57,753 bases of DNA from an uncultured Oscillospiraceae bacterium. GTDB taxonomy: Bacteria > Bacillota > Clostridia > Oscillospirales > Oscillospiraceae. The stretch is taken from NCBI GenBank assembly GCA_944387065.1, contig CALXDM010000009.1, forward strand, positions 1-57,753. The letters run 5' to 3'. Below the pieces are notes generated by a model. The model made no database searches. It was not told the origin of the DNA and worked only from the letters and a program-made list of their open reading frames with translations. The position numbers were made by a program, and so were the translations under genes. Below, piece by piece: positions 52,885 through 57,753 of the stretch (position 1 is the first letter of the stretch; each line of letters begins with the position of its first letter).

Positions 52885-52913
52885 AGCATACCGCCTGAGG
52901 GACAAATTGTCAA
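52885..52913 (-). promoter_or_regulatory. Promoter of asnB
   Basis: On the minus strand perfect TTGACA (52913-52908), 17-base spacer, TATGCT (52890-52885). The leader is about 45 bases, too short for a T-box. Confidence 0.85.
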
Positions 52914-52925
52914 TTGAAATTGGGG

Positions 52926-52954
52926 TGGAAAAACCCCTGGGGATGTGGTATAAT
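52926..52954 (+). promoter_or_regulatory. Promoter of the GT-C-like membrane protein gene
   Basis: TGGAAA (52926-52931), 17-base spacer, perfect TATAAT (52949-52954). The two divergent -35 boxes are 12 bases apart. Confidence 0.7.
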
Positions 52955-52991
52955 CCCAGGAGTTTGACTGGACGCGAGGAGGATGCGGACG

Positions 52992-54365
52992 ATGCACAGG
53001 GCTTGGGCGGAAAAGCTCTCCATTCCGTTTGCCGTTGGGGGAGGGCTGTGCCTGGCGGCGGCGGTGGCGGTGTGCGCCGGGCTGGAGCGGGGCGGCCCCC
53101 TGGACCGGGCGGGGGTGGCCGTGGCCATGCTGGCTCTGGCGGGGCTGGCCCTGGGCCTGCTCCGGCTGGAGCGGGTGGAGGGCCGGAAGCTTTTGCTGAT
53201 GCTACTGCCCATTGGGGTAGGGGTGCTGCTCCGGGCGAGTATGCTGGACTATGCCGGGACGGACTACACCGGCTTTTTGGCCAATTGGTATCGCTTTTTT
53301 CAGGACAACGGCGGTTTTTCGGCCATCGCCCACAGCGTGGGGGACTACAATGTGCCCTACCTGTACTTTCTGGCGGCCATCACCTACATCCCTATGCCCG
53401 ACCTGTACCTGATTAAGCTCTTTTCCATCCTCTTTGACGTGATTCTGGCCTGGGGCGGCTTCCGGCTGGTTCGGGCGGTGGCCCGGCCGGAGTGGTCGGG
53501 GGTGGCCGCGCCGGTGGCCTTTGGAGTGCTGTTCCTGCTGCCCACGGTGCTGCTCAACGGGGCCTATTGGGCCCAGTGCGACGTGGTGTACGGGGCGTTG
53601 ACGGTGCTGGCCATCGCCCTGGTACTGGAGGGGCGCAACAAGCGTTCGGTGGCGCTGATGGCGGTGGCCTTCTCCTTCAAGCTGCAAACGATCTTTGTGC
53701 TGCCCCTCTGGGGGGTGCTGTGGCTGGCCAAACGGGTGAAGTTCCGCCAGCTCTGGGTGTTCCCCGGGGTGTATTTCCTGACCATCCTGCCCGCCCTGCT
53801 GTTGGGCAAGCCCCTGGGAGAGATCTTGGGGATCTATGTCAACCAGGCCTCCCAGTACCCACGCCTGACCCTGAACGCCCCGTCGGTGTATCAGTTCGTC
53901 CCCTACGGCACTGAGTCCGGGGGCAATCACTATGCCCTGGTGGGCATTGTGGCGGCAGGGGTGCTGGTGCTGGCCCTGCTGGGGGTGGGGCTCTGGCTGG
54001 GCCGGCGGATGGACCGGCGCCTGGCGCTGACCATAGGACTGGTGCTGGCCATCGGTGTGCCCTTCCTGCTGCCCCATATGCATGAGCGGTACTTCTTCCT
54101 GGCCGATGTGATCAGCGCCTGCTGGGCCTGCGTGAGCCTGGCGGGCATCTCCACGGCAGCGCTGGTATCCGTCTCCTCCCTGGCCAGCTACCGGGTGTTT
54201 TTGCGTCTGAAGTTCAACTATGTGCTCAATTTGTTTGGCAATCAGTACGGGATGCCCATCGAGGCGTCGGTCATGCTGGCGGCGCTGGTCACGGCGGGGG
54301 TCTGGATGGTGTGGGAACTCAAGCGGTGCACCCGCGCCGCGGAACATGAGGTGGAATTATGGTAA
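52992..54365 (+). CDS. Polytopic membrane protein, GT-C glycosyltransferase-like
   Basis: A 457-residue protein with about ten membrane helices. After the second helix a loop reads DYAGTDYTGFLANWYRFFQDNGG, with acidic residues where GT-C mannosyltransferases hold their catalytic aspartate; later LNGAYWAQCDVVYGALTVLAI and SFKLQTIFVLPLW follow the pattern of GT39/GT87-type enzymes. Such proteins use polyprenyl-phosphate sugars. Similar genes are sometimes mislabelled TraL. The ATG at 52992 has GGAGG nine bases upstream; ATG 52983 abuts that ribosome site. It overlaps the next gene by seven bases. Confidence 0.65.
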   Translation: MHRAWAEKLSIPFAVGGGLCLAAAVAVCAGLERGGPLDRAGVAVAMLALAGLALGLLRLERVEGRKLLLMLLPIGVGVLLRASMLDYAGTDYTGFLANWYRFFQDNGGFSAIAHSVGDYNVPYLYFLAAITYIPMPDLYLIKLFSILFDVILAWGGFRLVRAVARPEWSGVAAPVAFGVLFLLPTVLLNGAYWAQCDVVYGALTVLAIALVLEGRNKRSVALMAVAFSFKLQTIFVLPLWGVLWLAKRVKFRQLWVFPGVYFLTILPALLLGKPLGEILGIYVNQASQYPRLTLNAPSVYQFVPYGTESGGNHYALVGIVAAGVLVLALLGVGLWLGRRMDRRLALTIGLVLAIGVPFLLPHMHERYFFLADVISACWACVSLAGISTAALVSVSSLASYRVFLRLKFNYVLNLFGNQYGMPIEASVMLAALVTAGVWMVWELKRCTRAAEHEVELW

Positions 54366-55120
54366 GATTTGCGTCCTGGAACGTCAATGGCCTGCGGGCC
54401 TGCCTGAAGAAGGGATTTCTGGAGTCGGCGGTGGGGTTGGACGTGGACCTGCTCTGCTTACAGGAGACCAAGATGGAGCAGGGGCAGGCTCAGGTGGATC
54501 TGCCCGGATACCTGCAGTTTTGGAACTCGGCGGAAAAGAAGGGCTACTCGGGCACCGCCGTCTTTGCCCGGCGGGAGCCCCTGTCTGTGGCCTATGGCAT
54601 GGGACTGGATCAGCACGACCACGAGGGGCGGCTGATCACCTTGGAGTACCCGGGGTTCTGGCTGGTCAACTGCTATACCCCCAACGCCCAGGAGGGACTG
54701 GCCCGGATCGACTACCGCATGGCCTGGGAGGACGACCTGCGCCAGTACCTGATCAGCTTGGACAAGACCAAGCCGGTGGTGTACTGCGGGGATCTGAACG
54801 TGGCCCATGAGGAGATCGACCTGAAAAACCCCAAGACAAACCGGGGCAACGCTGGCTTCTCCGACCAGGAGCGGGGAAAGCTGACGCAGCTGCTGGAGGC
54901 GGGCTTTGTGGATAGCTTCCGGCTGCTCTACCCTGACCGTACGGGGGCCTATTCCTGGTGGAGCTACCGCTTCCGCGCCCGGGAGAATAACACGGGGTGG
55001 CGCATTGACTATTTTCTGGTCTCCCGGCGCTTGGCTGGCCAGGTGCGCCAGGCGGCCATCCACCCGGACATCCTGGGCAGCGACCATTGCCCGGTGTCCC
55101 TGGAGCTAGACCTGCCTTAA
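54359..55120 (+). CDS. exoA: Exodeoxyribonuclease III
   Basis: AP endonuclease and 3'-5' exonuclease of base-excision repair. The 253-residue protein has SWNVNGLRA, LLCLQETKM, the GDLNVAHEEIDL metal and phosphate site, the RIDYFLVS strand and final GSDHCPVSLEL with the catalytic His. It is coupled to the preceding membrane protein gene by a short overlap, a layout without obvious functional meaning. Confidence 0.96.
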   Translation: MVRFASWNVNGLRACLKKGFLESAVGLDVDLLCLQETKMEQGQAQVDLPGYLQFWNSAEKKGYSGTAVFARREPLSVAYGMGLDQHDHEGRLITLEYPGFWLVNCYTPNAQEGLARIDYRMAWEDDLRQYLISLDKTKPVVYCGDLNVAHEEIDLKNPKTNRGNAGFSDQERGKLTQLLEAGFVDSFRLLYPDRTGAYSWWSYRFRARENNTGWRIDYFLVSRRLAGQVRQAAIHPDILGSDHCPVSLELDLP

Positions 55121-55180
55121 AAATTTTCCAACGGAGGATTTCCTGATTTCGGTTAAACTATGGCCGAAGGAGGAATGCAC

Positions 55181-55372
55181 ATGAAGCGCAGCAACAAGGC
55201 CAAGATGAAGGCGGTCCTGCCCGCGGTGGGTGTGAGCATGGTGGCCGGGGCGGCCACCCTGATGATGATTGCCCGGCCCAAGAAGAAGCACAATGTGCAA
55301 AAGGCGGCCGGCAGGGCGATCCAGGCCGTGGGCGAGGCGGTAGAGAACTTTCCCAGCAACCTGAAGATGTGA
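55181..55372 (+). CDS. Small single-pass membrane protein, function unknown
   Basis: Sixty-three residues: a basic N-terminus MKRSNKAKMK, one hydrophobic helix AVLPAVGVSMVAGAATLMMIA, a lysine cluster and an amphipathic tail AAGRAIQAVGEAVENF. The ATG at 55181 has AAGGAGG seven bases upstream; earlier in-frame ATGs at 55160 and 55175 are badly placed. No relatives come to mind with a function. It is too short to judge by codon use alone, but the ribosome site is excellent. Confidence 0.6.
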   Translation: MKRSNKAKMKAVLPAVGVSMVAGAATLMMIARPKKKHNVQKAAGRAIQAVGEAVENFPSNLKM

Positions 55373-55398
55373 CGCGGGATCGGGATCCGCAAAGAGAC

Positions 55399-55435
55399 GC
55401 GCCGCCGGGCCAGGTAGCCCGGCGGCGCGCGCTTT
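55399..55435 (+). terminator. Probable terminator after the small membrane protein
   Basis: A 12-bp very GC-rich stem (55399-55410 with 55417-55428) followed by CGCTTTGG. The T tract is short. Confidence 0.6.
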
Positions 55436-55471
55436 GGTGGTTCTATCACATCACAGCGGAGAGATGGGGAG

Positions 55472-55509
55472 GGAAAAGCCCTGGCGCGGCAGGTCTGCGC
55501 CAGGGCTTT
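55472..55509 (-). terminator. Terminator of iscS-iscU
   Basis: On the minus strand a 13-bp stem (55509-55497 with 55487-55475) exits into CTTTTCCC. Confidence 0.8.
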
Positions 55510-55541
55510 GTGGTACGATGGATGTGTGGCGGACTTGAGGG

Positions 55542-56009
55542 TTAGCCGCAGCAGCAGGCTCCGCCGTGGTCGTGGCCATGCTCGTGCTCGTGGGGATCGT
55601 GATCCTCATCGGGGAACTGGGAGGCGTCGTAGGCGATGCCATTCTTGTCGTAGTAGTCCTGCAAGGCTTTCTTCAGGGCCTCCTCAGCCAGCACAGAGCA
55701 GTGCATCTTGTGGGCGGGCAGCCCGTCCAACGCCTCGGCCACAGCCTTGTTGGTCAGCTCCAGAGCTTCGGCCACAGGCTTGCCCTTGATCAGCTCGGTG
55801 GCCATGGAGCTGGAGGCGATGGCGCTGCCGCAGCCAAAGGTTTCAAACTTGACGTCCTGGATGATGTCATCCTCGATCTTCAGGTAGATGCGCATGATGT
55901 CGCCACACTTGGCGTTGCCCACCTCGCCCACGCCGTCGGCGTCCTCGATGACGCCGATGTTGCGGGGGTTGCGGAAATGATCCATTACTTTTTCACTATA
56001 AAGAGCCAT
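55542..56009 (-). CDS. iscU: Iron-sulfur cluster scaffold protein with His/Cys-rich tail
   Basis: A 155-residue IscU/NifU-N scaffold on which 2Fe-2S and 4Fe-4S clusters are built. The three cluster cysteines C35, C60 and C104 and D37 are present, with YSEKVMDHFRNPRNIG at the start. After the normal domain end (about 125) comes an extension ending DEDHDPHEHEHGHDHGGACCCG (134-155), with six histidines and three consecutive cysteines, probably a metal-binding tail. It lies 75 bases downstream of iscS. Confidence 0.93.
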   Translation of the reverse strand: MALYSEKVMDHFRNPRNIGVIEDADGVGEVGNAKCGDIMRIYLKIEDDIIQDVKFETFGCGSAIASSSMATELIKGKPVAEALELTNKAVAEALDGLPAHKMHCSVLAEEALKKALQDYYDKNGIAYDASQFPDEDHDPHEHEHGHDHGGACCCG

Positions 56010-56084
56010 AGTTACACCTCATTTACGATATAATATATAATTTGTTCTGGGTTTGCATTTGGGACTCTATGGGGGTAGCTGCGG

Positions 56085-57269
56085 TCAGATGACAAACTTC
56101 AGCTTGCCCAGCTCCAGGTCCCGCCACACCGGAGAGATGCCCCGAAGGTAGCCCACCACCTCAACCACGGCGGCGATGGTCTGCTCCACCTCCTGCTGGG
56201 TGTTCTCCTCAGACAGGGTCAGGCGCAGGGAGCCGTGGGCGATCTCATGGGGCCGACCGATGGCCAGCAGCACATGGCTGGGGTCCAGGGAGCCGGAGGT
56301 ACAGGCCGAACCGGAAGAGGCGCACACCCCCTTGTCGTCCAGCAGCAGCAGAAGGGCCTCCCCCTCGATGCCTTCAAAGCAGAAGCTCACGTTGCCGGGC
56401 AGACGCTTTTGCGCGTCGCCGTTGAGGACGGAGTGGGGAATCTGGGCCAGCCCCTGGATGAGCCGGTCACGCAGGGCGGTCAACTTCTGGGTGTTGGCCT
56501 GCAGGTTTTGGCAGGCCTCGTCCAGGGCGGCGGCCATGCCCATGATGGCGGGCAGGTTCTCCGTCCCCGCGCGCAGACCACGCTCCTGGGCGCCTCCTTC
56601 AATCAGGGGGGCGATGGGCACGCCCCGGCGAACATACAGCGCACCGATTCCCTTAGGGCCGTGGAACTTGTGGGCGGACAGGGAGAGCATATCAATGCAG
56701 TCGGCCTGCACGTCAACCTTCAGATGGCCCACCGCCTGAACCGCATCGGTGTGGAAGGTAACCCCCTTCTCCCGGCAGATCTTGCCGATCTCCCCGATGG
56801 GTTGGATGGTGCCGATCTCGTTGTTGGCGTACATCACTGTCACCAGGCAGGTGTCGGGCCGGATGGCCTGGGCCACCTGCTGGGGCTGGATGAGTCCGTC
56901 TTCATGCACGTCCAACAGGGTGACCTCAAAGCCCTCCTTTTCCAGGCGGGCCAAGGTATGCAGCACCGCGTGGTGCTCAAAGGCGGTGGAGATGATATGC
57001 CGCTTGCCCTTGCGCGCGCCAAACGCGGCGGCCGAGCGGATGGCCTGATTGTCCGCCTCGCTCCCCCCGGAGGTGAAGATGAGCTCCCGGGCCTGGCAAT
57101 TGAGGTGGCGGGCAATCCGTTCCCGGGCGTCGGTGAGCGCCTCGTTGGCCTGCTGGCCAAAGGCATACAGGCTGGACGGGTTTCCGTATTGTTGGTCAAA
57201 ATAGGGCAGCATCGCCTGGATGGCGGTTTGGGTCATCCTGGTGGTGGCCGCGTTATCAAGATAGATCAA
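56085..57269 (-). CDS. iscS: Cysteine desulfurase
   Basis: PLP enzyme that takes sulfur from cysteine for cluster assembly. The 394-residue protein has YLDNAATT, the PLP lysine in SLSAHKFHGPKG and the catalytic cysteine loop ASSGSACTSG, and resembles the NifS-like type paired with IscU in Clostridia. The start is TTG at 57269, with AAAGGAGG about nine bases upstream; there is no suitable ATG. No iscR gene is present in the window. Confidence 0.95.
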   Translation of the reverse strand: MIYLDNAATTRMTQTAIQAMLPYFDQQYGNPSSLYAFGQQANEALTDARERIARHLNCQARELIFTSGGSEADNQAIRSAAAFGARKGKRHIISTAFEHHAVLHTLARLEKEGFEVTLLDVHEDGLIQPQQVAQAIRPDTCLVTVMYANNEIGTIQPIGEIGKICREKGVTFHTDAVQAVGHLKVDVQADCIDMLSLSAHKFHGPKGIGALYVRRGVPIAPLIEGGAQERGLRAGTENLPAIMGMAAALDEACQNLQANTQKLTALRDRLIQGLAQIPHSVLNGDAQKRLPGNVSFCFEGIEGEALLLLLDDKGVCASSGSACTSGSLDPSHVLLAIGRPHEIAHGSLRLTLSEENTQQEVEQTIAAVVEVVGYLRGISPVWRDLELGKLKFVI

Positions 57270-57385
57270 TGGCGTTGCCTCCTTTGTGTCCCTATATCCG
57301 CGCCGTTGGCGCGTCAGATTCAGATCCGGGCCCTAGACCCAGCGATGGCCGGCCGCAGACTGAATAGCTCCCTGATTCGTTTCCT

Positions 57386-57414
57386 ATTATATCCGCTTTT
57401 TCATAGTGTGTCAA
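57386..57414 (-). promoter_or_regulatory. Promoter of iscS-iscU
   Basis: On the minus strand perfect TTGACA (57414-57409), 17-base spacer, perfect TATAAT (57391-57386). The leader is about 110 bases; no known riboswitch was recognised in it. Confidence 0.9.
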
Positions 57415-57499
57415 TAGGATAAACGGCGGGAAGGGAAAGAATCCGCGGACTTGGGGACAGGATCCAGGTGGACGGGGGGAAATTTTGAAAAAATAGTAC

Positions 57500-57528
57500 T
57501 TGACAAATAGGGGGGATTCTGATAAGAT
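57500..57528 (+). promoter_or_regulatory. Promoter of the tRNA-Ala transcript
   Basis: Perfect TTGACA (57500-57505), 17-base spacer, TAAGAT (57523-57528). Transcription would start near 57535, giving about 140 bases before the tRNA. Confidence 0.85.
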
Positions 57529-57584
57529 ACACCCTGCGCCAAGCAGTTGCAGAGATGCTGCTCTGGGGCGGCAGTAGGGCATCT

Positions 57585-57640
57585 GGGGGCATGGCTTAGC
57601 TGGGAGCCCGGTACAAGCGTGTACCAGCACCCCCTCACCA
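57585..57640 (+). other. tRNA-like structure in the tRNA-Ala leader
   Basis: GGGGGCATGGCTTAGCTGGGA closely resembles the 5' half of a tRNA-Ala (acceptor strand and D arm, with GGCT/AGCC stem). It is followed by one hairpin GGTACA-AGCG-TGTACC (57610-57625), then CCCCC pairing with the first five Gs and a TCACCA end. An anticodon arm or T arm is missing. It may be a degenerate tRNA gene or a structured processing signal. Confidence 0.5.
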
Positions 57641-57677
57641 AAATTGAAAATCGAAATCTTGTGCCTCTCCCATATAT

Positions 57678-57753
<76 letters not shown>

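Noticed and set aside
51000..52990. T-box or other leader for asnB
   Set aside because: The promoter at 52885-52913 leaves only about 45 bases of leader and no T-box sequence is present.
57535..57640. Signal recognition particle RNA
   Set aside because: The GGGGG...CCCCC ends and length looked suggestive, but the conserved tetraloop helix (GGAAGG...AGCAGC region) is absent.

Overview
The window is about 57.8 kb of GC-rich chromosome from an anaerobic, spore-forming Firmicute. I infer the class Clostridia, family Oscillospiraceae (Flavonifractor/Pseudoflavonifractor/Intestinimonas type). The reasons are a ylbJ sporulation gene, hybrid-cluster protein, a 2-hydroxyacyl-CoA dehydratase activase system, T-box leaders, THF and ZTP riboswitches, strong AAGGAGG-type ribosome sites and high GC. 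The window opens in the 3' end of a 5S rRNA gene and closes exactly at the end of a tRNA-Ala gene. It looks like core chromosome: I see no prophage, integrase, transposase or CRISPR array.

Layout. 0.3-2.4 kb: galE and an NDP-sugar nucleotidyltransferase. 2.5-3.9 kb (-): a small cysteine protein and ylbJ. 4.0-7.4 kb: a tryptophan-specifier T-box followed by a TrpXYZ-type amino acid ABC importer. 7.4-11.4 kb (-): a heterodimeric ABC exporter behind a promoter with two matching palindromic operators. 11.5-14.3 kb: a cysteine-specifier T-box driving cysE, a glyoxalase-fold gene and cysS. 14.4-18.8 kb: a small helical protein (-), recD2 and lysA; lysA ends in a duplicated 3' tail around a hairpin-rich 117-bp insert. 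18.9-23.4 kb: a VTT membrane protein, a large membrane protein with a DUF6273-like tail, a Crp/Fnr regulator (all -) and a divergent ferredoxin-domain gene.

23.5-32.3 kb: a folate/one-carbon island on the minus strand (fhs-fchA-folD-FNT channel-folT-folC fused to 5-formyl-THF cyclo-ligase). A ZTP riboswitch sits at its head and a THF riboswitch in front of folT. hcp is divergent from fhs, and tRNA-Arg(CCG) follows. The 15-bp operator in front of hcp matches, with one mismatch, the operator between the Crp/Fnr gene and the ferredoxin gene, so these three genes look like a small nitrosative-stress regulon.

32.4-45.6 kb: lipoprotein/response regulator/histidine kinase; DUF1385 (yqhQ-like), prmC, recA, recX, a decayed XRE regulator fragment, rimO, pgsA; a DUF3048 lipoprotein (-); pyridoxal/pyridoxamine kinase, an unassigned protein and a zincin-like metalloprotease. 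45.7-57.3 kb: a GNAT acetyltransferase and a two-gene dehydratase/activase pair (-), asnB (-), a GT-C-like membrane protein, exodeoxyribonuclease III, a 63-residue membrane peptide, and iscS-iscU (-). The last 200 bases hold a strong promoter, a tRNA-like fold and tRNA-Ala(GGC).

Regulation is unusually RNA-rich: two T-boxes, a ZTP riboswitch and a THF riboswitch, each next to a gene of the matching pathway. Most promoters are sigma-A type with 17-bp spacers. All assignments come from reading the sequence; no database search was possible.
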